The position numbers and the translations under genes were made by a program. Of a stretch of DNA of 64,000 nucleotides, positions 24,993 to 37,249 are shown one piece after another. Location: NCBI GenBank assembly GCA_963971575.1, contig OZ020622.1:4874279-4938278 (forward strand), given 5' to 3'. Source of the DNA: Liopterus haemorrhoidalis (taxonomy: Eukaryota; Arthropoda; Insecta; Coleoptera; Dytiscidae). Within the stretch, counting starts at the first letter, position 1. Each line of letters opens with the position of its first letter. The notes under the pieces are model-generated. The model saw only the letters and a list, made by a program, of their open reading frames with translations. It was not told the DNA's origin and did not search any database.

Positions 24993-27179
24993 ATTTGCAC
25001 AAGTACAATAAAATATTATAAATATACTTTATTTGAAAAACTGGATAACTACATCTCATACGGAATAGCTGTTTATATTGTAAATGTATGTAATATCTAT
25101 TGTAAATTATTTTTAAGTGTATGTTTATATATAAGACAATTTTTCTTTATTTATGTTTTTGAAAAAATACATTTTATATTTAAGGTCGTATATTGGGTGC
25201 AAAAATATTTATTAGTTTTATCAAATTTATTCCCAAAACGCGGAAAATGCACCAAATTATACATAAAAGGCCTTTTTTTAGCACCGTAAGACACATTTAA
25301 AAACATGAAATTCAGGAGCGGCTTGTTTATAATTATTGTGCCAGATTATAAATATCTTTTAACTATTATACTAAAATTCTGTGATAGTAAAAATAAATTG
25401 GTAAAAAATATGTTACCACTCAAAAGTTTTTATTTTAGACATTTTTTCTACTACCTTTTTTACCAGTTGATGTTTTTTTAATGCTTTCAGAATGAACAAA
25501 GATTTATTCGTGATAGAGTTGGGCAAAAATAATGTCTCTAGTAGGCGAGTAAGTTTTTTTCACAAAATATGTTTGGAAAAAAGAAAAAAACACATAAAAC
25601 TACTCCTTAGATAAGATCGTCTATGTCTATAGCTTCCAAATTTTTGCCCTTCCATATTTGCCAAAAAGTTACACTATTACTTACTCGCCACACACCTAAG
25701 GCCTAACTTTGGCCCCAAATACAAATATCATTACCCAAATTTAAACAAAAATTTACTTTTGAAAAATTAATTGATTTTAATAAAATTACAAGACTTATGC
25801 GCTGGCCCCAACATTGTTCGAAAAAGAAAAAATTGACACAATTTTAATAAAGATTTACTTTTGATAAGTTAGGTTTTTAAAATTACAGGAACTATACCCT
25901 GTTCCTAATGCAGAAATAGTAATAAAATCACGTGAAAGATTGAAGTCGCTACTCATTTAAATTGAAAAAAAATAGTCAAATTGATTGTCAGTATAAAATT
26001 ATGCTCACTTTTGTAAGAACAAACCAGATCTGGTTATTTTGGTTACTTTTATAGTGTATTACTGACTTTAAATGTTATTTAAAAAAATTCTTTACACTGT
26101 AAAACAGACTTCAGATTTGTTGGTTATGACCATTAAATTAAGATATCATTTTTCGTTATGACGTATTAAGAATGCAGTGTTGTAATAGATACATTTAAAA
26201 AATATCTAGATACAGATACCTAAGAAAAATTGTATCTAGATGCAGATACGGATACAGAATTATAAAAAATATCTAGATACATATATATTCCAAAAATGTT
26301 TGTATATAGATACAGCTACATACTTCTGAAAAAACACTGAAAAATGAAAATACCATGTTTTTACCAAACAAACAGTGCATGTTAATTAGTACTATTTCTT
26401 TAAATAATTTTATGACTGTAATAATAATTTTTTTATAAGTATTTTAGACCTGTATTTTAAGTTATTGACTTCTCATATATCATTGTAATGATCAACTGAG
26501 TAAAATAAATTATTATTATTATACAGGCTGTTCAGAAATGACCGTTACGTCACACAAAGCCCTATAAATTCAAGGTAAAACAATATTCTACGGAATAAAT
26601 TTGTACTAAATAACGTATGTATTATGTTAGCCATATGAGCTGCGTATCTATACGACTAATGTTAGTCTTATAGATACGCAGCTATGTTCTTGTTAAGAGG
26701 ATGTTCCTTTTAATCAAATTTTAGCTCTAACTGAAGCGAAATTCGTGTGATGTCACAATCATTTTTAATAATTAATAAAAAATTACTGATATGAATTATG
26801 TGATTATTTTTTTCTCATTTTCTAAGCTGTAAACTATTGAAATCAAAATTTCTTCTTAGTTTGTTTTTACAAATATGAACAAGGCATAATTAAATTATTT
26901 GTTTAGGCAGAGAAAAACATACTTCTTACACGCATGCGACATTGTTTTATTAGCTAAATGCTAACGGGCAAATTGATTTTTCGAGTGATGTCACAAGCAA
27001 TACTTTTAAAAAAAAAATTAATTTCGACTTTTTTGGTTTAAGATTATAGAGCCCAATTTATTTGGCCTCAAAAACAAGCCACCCCTGATGAAATTATTTT
27101 GTTATATGAAACAGGACATGATTTACTTTTATGATATGTAAAATGATGTCAAAATAAATATTATAAAAAAATACCTAAT
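24993..27179. repeat. MANEA-XPO4 convergent spacer with repeats
   Basis: No gene is visible. About 26001-26889 is a diverged copy of the foldback MITE at 13902-14600 (left end TATGCTCACTTTTGTAAG, right end TTTTTACAAATATGAACAAG). Inside it, 26175-26330 is rich in repeated AGATAC and TATCTAGATAC and opens CAGTGTTGTAATAGATAC, resembling a hAT end. A perfect-looking small hairpin (GCTGCGTATCTAT with its complement) lies at 26639-26682. Confidence 0.55.
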
Positions 27180-30100
27180 TTACTTAACTAATAAAAATCC
27201 ATGTACATTAACTATAAAAGTATCAAATTTTTCCCTAAACATCAATTTAAACAATCTCTCAGGTTTTAATTCGATGTTATTTGTTAATTCAGTAAAAGCA
27301 CTCGCTAAACGTTCAGCATTAACCGGATCAGTTTGACTTTGTATCAAATTTTGAACGTACGCTTGATACTGTTCGCTATAACAACAGATAAGCGCAAACA
27401 ATGAAGTACTAGCTGCGTTAAACATATCAGAATTAATTTGATGAGACAGTATTAAATCCATTAATATCTTCAACATTGGCATTACAATTTGATGTACACG
27501 TGAATTTTGTAAACCATTTTGTATATGAGTAGCTAGTACTTGTATAAAATCTAAACACGACATCAAAACATCCGATCCAAAATGAGTTAATCCTAACTCA
27601 ACGGAAGCAATTAACTTCTGAAATAATTCTTCGGGTAATTCAACAACTTTCTGTGGATAAATTTCATTAACAAAAGTTATCATTTTGTAATATTGATGAC
27701 ACAGAGCTGGATATTTTAAAAGATCTAATGTCATTAGTGGCATTATAAAATTAAGACCATAAAGTACAACATCTGCGGCTGTTATATTTGGTTCACTTGC
27801 CGTTTCTTCGAACGGGGCAAGATCAACACAATCTTTTGCGAGTAGGTTTGTTAATAATTCCATTACTAATAATAAATCTTGATAACTATTTTCTTCCGCT
27901 ATTATTTCAGTCGATAATCTATTCGCATTACATCTTGCGTAAGTTTGTACTGTTGCTAAACAGTATTCGTACATTTTCTTGCTTTCACTTTGCGTTAAAT
28001 AACATAACATTCTTTTCGCACATTCACAAAATAATTCTAAAATTAATTGTACAATTAACTGATAATTATGATATAAATTTAAAAGAACAGGTAATTCTGA
28101 GAGTATCGGGGACATGAATTCAAATAAATTTTGAACTGTTAAAATATGAGATCCATTTGTTATTCCTATAAATGATTCTAAAATATCAATTATTTCTGTT
28201 TTTACATTTTCTTCTTGATAGATACGATTGAAATTTTCTTGACATATTATATTTTTAAAGCGTAGTTGAACAGGTGACAGTATACGTTTCCAATATTCCG
28301 ATATTCCATTTTCTTCTTCTACAGCGGCTCCGGCTAAGACAAAACCTTTGAACAGTCCTCGTTTTACAGTTTGGGGAATTGCGCCTGGTTCTAATTTCGA
28401 TTGAAGGTCCACAAGATTCCAAAGTCCATCACACTTTATTATATATGCAGCCCTGAACAATAAAAATTAAATTTTAAAAAATTGTTGTGAATTTGCATAC
28501 ACTCAAGGGTTTCGTAGGTAGTAAGTGAAAAAGGACAACAGATGAGGATAAACATATTTTTGCACATTTTTAGAAAATCGCAGAATTATTCGTAGATATC
28601 TTTGCTAATTGGAGCACGAAAATAAATTCACAGCAGTACTCAAACAAACAGAATTATTAATTTTAAGGTAATAATTATAAATAAGGAAAAACTTATACGT
28701 AAATTTTGGATTATAATATGTTGTTTATTTAAATTAAATTTTTATGTTTCCCCTAAGTACAAAGTAATAAAATATTAAATAAAAATATATTTATTCATAT
28801 AATATATTGCTTCAAGTTGTATTTAAATGTTTATTTTTATTTTAAAACAATTAGTCACTGTAATGCATGATATCGTCGTCATCTGAACTATCGCTGTCAT
28901 TTCTTGTATTTATTATTATTGGATTAATATCATCAACAATCCTTTCCCTTTCCCACCATTCATTTATTAAATTTTCGATTTTTTTAACAGATTTTGCCCA
29001 AGTTTCACAACTAATTTGATCACAGGCTACTACACTGCTACATTTTCAAAACTTCGTTATCACTATATCCGTTTTAAACAATATTTCTATCATAATAATG
29101 TTTTGTTATACCCCAAATTAGTTCAATGGGGTTAAACTGGCAGTGATAAGGAGGTAATCTTAGTACTTCATGACCATACGTTTGTACCAATGTATCAATA
29201 AAATAAACTGGTTCAGATTTTAATTTCCTTCGTTTTCTCGTGATTTTATTAGTGAGAAGTTCAGATTTATTACATTTTATAATTCTACGAATTGTTGATT
29301 CCGAAATCTTTAAGGCAGCTGCTAAAGTCTGTTCCAAACGGTTAGGCGGAACTAGATTTGGCGATCTAGTTACTTTCATCGTTTAAATCATGCTTTTCGG
29401 CCGTTTTGTTTAAGCTTTGTAAATCACACTTACAATAAACACATTTTGGTTAAGGTTAATATCATTTTAAAATGTCATTTTCTTTATATTATGATTTTTT
29501 GTGTCATTCTTAATACAAATTTCTCATTTATTTATTTTTTTGTCATTAAAATACGTAAAAAAAATGACATATGTCATTCGTTTCCATGGTTTCATTGTTG
29601 GAATTTTAAATTTTGACATTTCAACATGAAAAATGAAATAACCCAGGAAAGGTCCCTTCTCGTGACAACCTAAAAGAACGAAATTCCCATTTAGTTCCGC
29701 TTAACCGTTTGGAACAGACTGTACTCTTTGACGGACACAAGATAGAGAAATAAGTGGCCCATTGTTCTCTATTTCGGAATTAAAATATTCCAGCAGATTT
29801 AAAATTAAAGTATGTGAATTTAATAATTGGCCGCAAGATCTATCAATTAATATTATTAACTGACACTGACAGCTAAGACAAATAACAAAAAACATTTTTA
29901 AAATCGCTGAAAAATGGTAACTAGATTATTATATGATTGCAATTCTTGATACATACATGTAACATTCACCTATCAGCAATCCGACTATAACACAAAAATA
30001 GTAGAAACTAAATTATAAAAAGATTTATAGAAAGTTTATTCTATTTACCTACGAAACCCTAGAAATATTAACTTACTTTTCTCTTTTATCCACTAAAGCT

Positions 30101-33100
30101 ACTAATAGATTAACTGTATCTTGTAATAATACTGGTTCAGAATGAAAGTAACAAATATTAGTCTGAATTTTGGAGAGTAAAAATCTAACAACAAAATCAG
30201 CTCCTTCCGTATCTTTTCCAAATGCACTAATAAACGATGGACTAAACTGTAAAAAAAATATATATATTAGACCAAATTTTTACACATTTAAACTTTATTA
30301 CCTCAGCATAATAAGTTTCATTTGGCAGTAAATACGATAGAGACCATCTATTCAAAAACCACATCAACGTACAACCAACTTCGGGACTCATAAAATGTCC
30401 TAAATTAGCTTCAGCGGCAGCAGTTTCAATAGCACATAATTTCAAAACAGCTGTCATTAATCTAACAATTTTATCACAATTATTATTGTTCATTACAGTA
30501 TCATTACATTGTTGTAACGTAGCTAAAAATTTTAATGTATCCGTTACATTAACTTCTCCGGAACTCGTTTGGTTAATTGAATATTGCATTAATTCGGATG
30601 GTATCAACGGAGTTTCACCATCACTATCCATACATAATATATGTCCTGTTATCAAAACCAACCAGTGTATATCTTCAAAAATATTATCTAAAACATTCGA
30701 ATCAGCTAACGTCATAGTTTGAGTCCGCATTTGATGTAAATGTGCATTTAATTTTTGCATCATTTCCTCGATTAAAGTATATAAAACCATTAACGAATGA
30801 TCTGGGATGTATCGTCCAAATATTCCAATCGTTTGAAGTTGATCTTTGAATTTTGTTCTATCATTATCTTCAGCTTCATCTATTTCTTCACCTTCTAGGT
30901 CTGGGTTTTCTCTAGTTCCATGAGGTGGTGCTAGATGGCACTGCAGGTAAGTATTAAAAATTTGAATCGAACATTGTTTTATAATTTCTGTTGGTAGTAC
31001 TTGAGTATCTTGAAGAAGTGATGACCAAGCTTCTAATATGTTATCGAAAGCTTCCATGTATAATTTTTCTTCACCCGACTAAAAATATTTAGAATTTTAA
31101 TAGTTTCAGGAACGGAGTAATACAGGGGAACTACATAAGGTAGTCGTCGAATCAGTGCAGTTGCGTCACTGGAAACGTCACATGTTTTTGTGAAGTCATA
31201 TTTAGTACGTTCATCCATTTAACGAATGTAATATTCGTACGCTATTACTTGTATCGAAATGAAATGAAAATATAAGAATAAGAACAAAATAGAAACAAAT
31301 AAACTATTCTAATAGGCTAAATAGTTCTAAAAAGGCTGATGTGATCCAAAAATATGATCAAAGAAAAGAAAATAGAAATACGTTGAATTTAACCTAAAAA
31401 GGTATTCACTACACACAATATCAAATAGCAATCTATAAGAAAATGTATAATTAAACACAAAACTGCTAAATAAACAACAAACTAAATAAAAGAGGTTTTA
31501 GAAATTACTATAAGTTAGATATGTAAACACAAGTATCAAAACACATCAGAACGTATTATAAAATGTCAAATGTGAACATCGTTTTATTTAGCCATACCAA
31601 TAAAAATGTCCCTATATTAAATAAACACAACTGTTTGGCTGTGTTAAATGCAAATAGTTATCGTTGCTGTGCCCCAAAAATATTAGCTAATTAACTATAG
31701 TAATAATAACTTACGGCTTCTTCTTTACAAGCTCCTTCGGAAAATTTACATGTTATATGCGTTACATTTTCAAGGAACGATTTGCTTAAATTCTCTGGTA
31801 ACTGCATTAAATATGTTGGTGGAAAAAACATAACTAATTTTCGTATAATATTTGATATTCCTAATGCTTCACGATCTCGTAGATCTAATCTAAAAAGGAA
31901 ACATTAAATTTTTCTTCCTGTTTCAAACTTTTTAAGTATCTAATAATCTGAATAATAGTTTTATTTCATAAAAAAATAATAATAATATTTTGGATTAATT
32001 TTCCTTCTTGATATCAGGTCGTCAAGGATGAAATTTTTAGTTTAATAATATTGCCAACTTCAACAGCTTATTATTTGACATTGGGTTAATATTAAACCGT
32101 TTTTTTTTTTTTTTTTTTTTGACTGACTACCACTTCTTCCGCAATTTGGACAACTTTTTAATAGGAAAACAGTTTAATTCCGACAATGTTGTAAAACTGG
32201 CCTTCCAGGAATTCAGTGACTCTCGTCCCGCCAGGGTTTTACACCACCGGCCTGAACAACCTGCCGTTTAAATGGCAAAAGTGTATAAAAGACAATATGG
32301 GTGCATACTTCGATGAATAAAATAATTCCTTATATTTGTAAGTTATTAACCAAATTTGCTTTTTTTTCTACAAATTTCATCCTTGACGACCTAATATTTT
32401 TGCTTGACGTAGAAAAACTTAGATTTAAATATCACTTACCCCGATAATATATTAAGAAGTCCTTCCATATATGAATGTAGATATTGTATTTTAGTTTCTT
32501 TTTGAGTCATAATTGCACCATTTAACGAGGCAAGTTGTACCAGACAACTAAGTGCGTAATGAGCAATTTGTTCTTGATTTCTAACTTTCCAATAAGTCGA
32601 AAACATTAGCGGTAAAAACTGTGGATTAAAAATAACATCCTTCCAATTCGCACTTAATCTTAACGCTGGTGCTTGATCTGATCCGTAAACTGCTTCGAAT
32701 AAACCTATTACTCTTTTAGGAAGCATCGGGGAGATATATCCCCAGGTTAATACACTCTCTGTTATCCCAAGTAAATGTTTTAAGACTGTGTTTACTTGGT
32801 TGTTATAAGGAGGATCTTTACTTACGATCTCTCCTAATACTCGTAAACAAAATTGAAATATTCGTTTCAGATCGGTCGCTTCGAATTGTTTTTTCGCTTT
32901 GAAATGTGTTTCCCAAGGTAATCCAACATCGGCTGATTTTACTGTTGTTGCGTATTCTTGCATTAGAATTGATATTAAGTTGAATCCGAGTATTTGCTGC
33001 ATCAAAAAAAAAAACATGGTATTGAGAACTGACACGCTCGGATACGCAGTCTGGTGGTGAAATATTGTACTACGCGACTGTAGTACTGTTTGAAATTATT

Positions 33101-35802
33101 ACATATGTTCTGGTGTTGATTTTTTGTTAGAACGTCCATAGAAACATTTTCATAAAATAAAAATGTACTGTGCTTAAATTAACCTGTTCCCTGTTAGCAT
33201 ATTCACAGCTGAATACTAGACAATTCAGCCATTTTACCATGAATTACAGAGCCGCCAACGGTAATGTCACTTCTCAATAGGGGAAATGTTTTAAGATCGC
33301 AGCGCTGTTGCGGCATACTTGGAACTTCCAAAATAGACATTCATTACATATAAACAACGTGAATTTTAATGTTTACTGGTGGTTTTTGTAATTTTGCTAC
33401 AATATTAATACGTGTTTTTATGAAAATATATTTTGATCCCATATAACTCAATGTAAAAAGCGCGATAGAATGTCTATTTCTGTAGTTGCTTAAAATCCCA
33501 CCAGATGTCATATCGCTTAGCAATATTTCCCTATACAAGGTTCTAACACGTTAACTGCCGTATGTATGCATGTGGATATAAAAACTGCATTAAACAAAGA
33601 AGAATAGTTTTTTTTTTTCTCATATTCATTTTTGTATATAAATTTTGAGATGCCTTACAGCCTATGTTCGAATCCTGATTTTACTCATTATACTCGGACA
33701 AATAGACACACAAAGATTGATTTTTTGCGGATATTGTCTTATAATTTGATTTCTACACGTTTCAGAAGAAAACGTGTAGAAATCAAATATGAGACCGAAA
33801 AAATAAAAAAAAAAACAGATATAGCCTCCAGTTTTATTAATATAGATCAGTGTTTCTCAACCAAAAACGCACCGCGGACCAATATAATATATAATTTCCT
33901 AACGCGGACCACTAATAATATAATTGTTTGTTCATTTTTTGCAAAAAAACAAATATATTTAATATGCTACTAAACACATTTATTTTATTTATAGAAAATC
34001 ATAGAAAGTTTATAGAAAATAAACAAAATATAAATTATTTACATAAAAAATGTGCATTAAAAATAACACAAAAAACGCATATAAAAACTTTCGCGGACCA
34101 CCAAGTTTTTCTGGGAACCACTGATTGTCCGCGGACCACCTGTTGAGAAACACTGATATAGATGATAGATAAGAAGTAAGTATTAGGTTATATGATTTAA
34201 AAGGGGGCAGGCTAACATTTCATTGGTTCTGAGCCTTTTTATAGATTGTCTTTTTTTTACTTTTTTTTTTGTCGCAAATGTCAAAATTTTAGACCGTAAC
34301 TCAAAAGTGACCATATATTTGTGATCAAAGACTAAAAATGTACAAGTTTACCAATTACCAACAAATTTAAATAAAAAAAAAATTTCTTAAAATTTTTAAA
34401 TTTCGGTCAAAATTATTTTGATTCCGATTTTATCCAAATTATAGTTTTAAGCTAATTTTGGGGTGAGGATTATGAAAAAAATATTTAAAAAATTCATGCT
34501 TTCCTAGTTTTTGAGTTAGGTCCGATTTGGGCCAGTTTTTTGCCTATAATTCAAAAACTTTTGCCCAAACTTCAAAATGGACCAAATTTTGTTGATCTAT
34601 GACCAAAAATACATATTTGTACCAATTTTCAATAAATTCGGAGACAAAAATTTTTTGCTCAAAAATTGAAAAAATCGTAAGGGGTACCCCTTACGATTTT
34701 TTCGATTTTTGGCCATTTTCAAGGGTTTTGGATTACTGCCCATACAAAACTTAATAATTGGTTTATTAAAGCCCAATTTTTTTTTTAGACTAAACAATGT
34801 ATGTGAATTATAAAAATTCAAACTGCAGGTTTTTATCCGTAACCATTTTTTTTTTATGATTTATCAAAATTTTAAGAAAATTTAAAAAAAAATTAAAAAT
34901 TTTCAAAAAATTATTTTGTTTCAAAATATGTTTAAAAGTCAATTAGGACCTCAAGATTTCAAAAATTTCAACCGCAGGTCATTATCGCATTTCGTTTTTG
35001 AGATACGTCCATGTGAAGATGAAAATTTCTATAAAACACACCATATTAAAATTTGCCATAATTTTAAAATACGCAAAACGAATAAGGCCTCAAATTTTTT
35101 CTAGACTAAATAAATTAAGAGGAATCCAAAAATTTCAACTGCAGGTTGCTAGCTCTAACCGTTTTTGAGTTATGGTTTTTTTTTAATTCACAATATTCAC
35201 AAAAATAGTAAATTGTTATTAAAAAAAAAATTTCGTAATCAATTTGCATCTTTATAATTTAAGTTTTAATTGTTTAAACTTATGAAATCCTAAGAAATAA
35301 AAAACTTACTTTGTTTAAATCTCCAGCAATAATCAAATTTTCAACTTCGGTAAAAATCTGTGATCGTTCTCTTCCAAAATCTTCAACACTAGCTCGCTTA
35401 ACAATAATAGCAATAACTTGTAATATTCTATCACGTATAAATGGTTGTACAGGTTTCTGCATAATATACTGTAATAAATATTGTCGTAGTGACATAATAT
35501 CGGATTCTTGAAGTAAACTCCATTCACGAATAACAGCATCTTTCAACAAATCAGCTGCTTCGAAAACAACAAAATCAACCGAAGATGTTTCTAATATTTC
35601 CCTACATAAAATGTACGGTGATTTGGTCTTACGAAACTCTAAAAATACTTTTTCAGCATTTTGTCTTTGCTCCTGATTAACAATATTTGGGGGAGCCTGA
35701 AAAAAAATTATTTAAAAATGTTTATCAGTGAGAAAAATGTATTAAAAGTACCAATATAATATGTGCTGCTGTTTCTAATTCACTTATAATTCCCGCAGAC
35801 AT
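27180..35802 (-). CDS. XPO4: Exportin-4, 7 exons
   Basis: A RanGTP-dependent importin-beta family receptor; vertebrate XPO4 exports eIF5A and SMAD3 and imports some SOX factors. Coding exons: 35802-35752, 35696-35310, 32996-32440, 31889-31715, 31078-30302, 30246-30077, 28452-27180; all in phase, 1129 residues against about 1150 in human. Diagnostic stretches include REWSLLQESDIMSLRQYLLQ near the N-terminus, DREALGISNIIRKL, EDIHWLVLITGHIL with GETPLIPSELMQYSI in the middle, and QDLLLVMELLTNLLAKDCVD with AADVVLYGLNFIMPLM near the C-terminus. Introns hold a Tc1/IS630 relic, MITEs and a hAT MITE. The start codon is 220 bases from that of SOD1 on the opposite strand. Confidence 0.95.
28853..29900 (-). 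pseudogene. Decayed Tc1/IS630-type transposase split by a MITE, in XPO4 intron 6
   Basis: Minus-strand pieces are, in order: LILNLLEYFNSEIENNGPLI with LSCVRQRV (about 29830-29724), then after the MITE AAALKISESTIRRI (a helix-turn-helix, from about 29322), then VYFIDTLVQTYGHEV and LRLPPYHCQFNPIELIW (DDE-domain C-terminal part). After a frame break comes an acidic C-terminal tail ending DSDSSDDDDIMHYSD (stop near 28853). The central catalytic region is missing, so it cannot encode an active enzyme. The order matches insect DDE-superfamily transposases. Confidence 0.8.
29325..29721. mobile_element. TA-flanked MITE, GGCGGAACTA family, inserted in a transposase
   Basis: Inverted ends AAGTCTGTTCCAAACGG and CCGTTTGGAACAGACTG, flanked by TA on both sides. 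It is the reverse-oriented counterpart of the copy at 13457-13862, sharing the internal ATGACATATGTCATTCG region. It splits the helix-turn-helix coding part of the older Tc1/IS630 relic. Confidence 0.88.
32016..32392. mobile_element. MITE with AGGTCGTCAAGGATGAAATT ends
   Basis: The 21-bp termini are exact inverted repeats. The interior includes a poly(T) run at 32100-32120 and a less AT-rich stretch at 32200-32270. On the minus strand that stretch could be an unrecognisable transposase remnant (FLEGQFYNIVGIK). It sits in the XPO4 intron between exons 3 and 4, just right of a repeat (31914-32003) shared with 2166-2258. Confidence 0.7.
33280..33531. mobile_element. Short MITE with GGGGAAA termini
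   Basis: The left end GGGGAAATGTTTTAAGATCG and right end ATATTTCCCTAT form a short inverted repeat related to the element at 15873-16622. XPO4 intron 2. Confidence 0.55.
33848..34155. mobile_element. Non-autonomous hAT element with exact 8-bp target duplication
   Basis: Ends CAGTGTTTCTCAACC and TTGAGAAACACTG are typical hAT inverted repeats. The flanks are identical 8-mers ATATAGAT (33840-33847 and 34156-34163). GCGGACCA subterminal repeats occur near both ends. The length is 308 bp, with no coding capacity. It lies in XPO4 intron 2. Confidence 0.92.
34290..35200. repeat. Diverged tandem repeat with TTTTTGAGTTA and TTTCAACCGCAGGT motifs
   Basis: Related blocks recur at uneven spacing: for example ACCAATTACCAACAAATTT near 34350 and ACCAATTTTCAATAAATTCG near 34620, and CTGCAGG or CCGCAGG motifs at about 34825, 34973 and 35140. 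Similar blocks occur at 37040-37100 and in PPAT intron 1 (49250-50040). It lies in XPO4 intron 2, next to exon 2. Confidence 0.55.
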
Positions 35803-36022
35803 AATTATAAACAAGTTTATATTAATTTAATTTGTTGGAGATTTGAGGTTAGATTTTTTAACTTGACATTAAAGTAAGAAGAGATACCGGAACCGGTATA
35901 CCGGCGCATCAAGTCACCGGCGAATTGAAGGTCACATACGTAATATCCTTCGACATAATTATATTATTCAATATTCAATTAATTGAAGTACTTTCTGCAA
36001 AGTCATATCACAAGTGCAAAAA
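35803..36022. promoter_or_regulatory. Compact divergent promoter region of XPO4 and SOD1
   Basis: Only 220 bases separate the two start codons. A palindromic, locally GC-richer stretch (GGAACCGGTATACCGG) is centred near 35896 and is a candidate shared regulatory site. No TATA box can be assigned with confidence. Confidence 0.65.
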
Positions 36023-36538
36023 ATGGCTAAAGCGGTATGTGTTATGCGAGGAGAAGTAGTAAGCGGGACAGTTTATTTCGAACAAAAAGTAAGTGTCAAA
36101 AAATCATTCTAAAACAGACGTTCTTAATAATTAAATTTACAGGAACCCAACGGCCCTGTGCATGTACTTGGCGAAATCACTGGTCTAACCAAAGGTAATC
36201 ATGGTTTCCATGTCCATGAGTATGGTGACAATACCAACGGCTGTGTTTCCGCTGGAGCACATTTCAACCCTGAAAACAAGGTTCACGGAGGTCCTGAATC
36301 TGCAGTTCGTCATGTTGGTGACCTTGGCAATGTAGTTGCAGACAATAATGGTGTAGCCAAGGTTGATATATGCGACAAACAAATTTCTTTGAACGGTAAA
36401 TACAATATCATAGGACGTACTTTGGTAGTTCATGCTGATCCTGACGATCTTGGTGTTGGGGGACATGAATTGAGCTCGACTACTGGTAATGCTGGAGCTA
36501 GAGTTGCCTGCGGTGTTATTGGGCTCGCTAAATATTAG
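36023..36538 (+). CDS. SOD1: Cu/Zn superoxide dismutase, cytosolic, 2 exons
   Basis: Converts superoxide to oxygen and hydrogen peroxide. Exons 36023-36088 and 36143-36538 join in phase 0 to give 153 residues, exactly the usual length. Ligand histidines are all visible: [28 protein letters not shown] and [11 protein letters not shown]. The disulphide cysteines lie in TNGCVSAG and ARVACGVIG, and the active-site arginine is in the latter. There is no signal peptide, so this is the intracellular form. The poly(A) signal AATAAA is at 36651-36656. Confidence 0.97.
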
Positions 36539-37249
36539 GTCATTCCACCAAAGATGCCATTTTCTATGTTATTTTTTTTTATTATTTGTTTATGGTTTGG
36601 ATTAAATTTTAGTTGTTATAAGGTGATTTTCTGTATTTGTTTTTCTTACAAATAAAAGCTGATAAAAACAAATGTATATAAAACCTTAGAAGATAATAAA
36701 AAGATTTTTGAAAATAAACAAGTATTTTTATTTAAACATTAACCTTGAATTATTAAACTATAAATAGCTTTACTTTTGATACTTCAGTAGCGTTTCTCGA
36801 CCTTTTTGCCTTACAATCCATTATAACACCTTCTGGCGACACGAATTTCTAAATTTCGAAAAATGGTTAACATGGGAAACCCAATTCCCGTTTTTCGTCG
36901 AAGAAATTTTTCAGTACAACGAAAAGCGCGACGAATTTAGAGAATGAAAATCATAATTTTCCGGCCTTCCGGTGCTCAAATCAATAATGAAGGAGGTATT
37001 TCAAAGATAGGGTGACCATTCGTCCAGTATTTGATTAAAGACCCAAATTTTTTCTAGACTAAATAAACTTCAGAGGATCAAAACATTTGAAGCACAGGTT
37101 TAATAATACAAAAAAATTAAAATAATGTTCCAAAAATTTATTTTTTTCTCCATAGCAAGTGCTTTACATGTATGAAATGTGTAAATATATCAAGACAAGA
37201 CTATAAAATAAATACATTTTCTAAAAAAAAATATGGAAGCTGCAAAAAA
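36539..37249. other. Convergent spacer between SOD1 and the membrane protein gene
   Basis: Holds both 3' UTRs. At 37011-37030 there is TAGGGTGACCATTCGTCC, one end of the hAT-like MITE seen at 20391-20620. At 37040-37100 there is a fragment of the TTTCTAGACTAAATAA repeat also found in XPO4 intron 2. Nothing else is recognised. Confidence 0.6.

Noticed and set aside
32200..32270. Possible transposase C-terminus within the AGGTCGTCAAGG MITE
   Set aside because: The resemblance is short, needs a frame break and a stop, and cannot be supported without a search.
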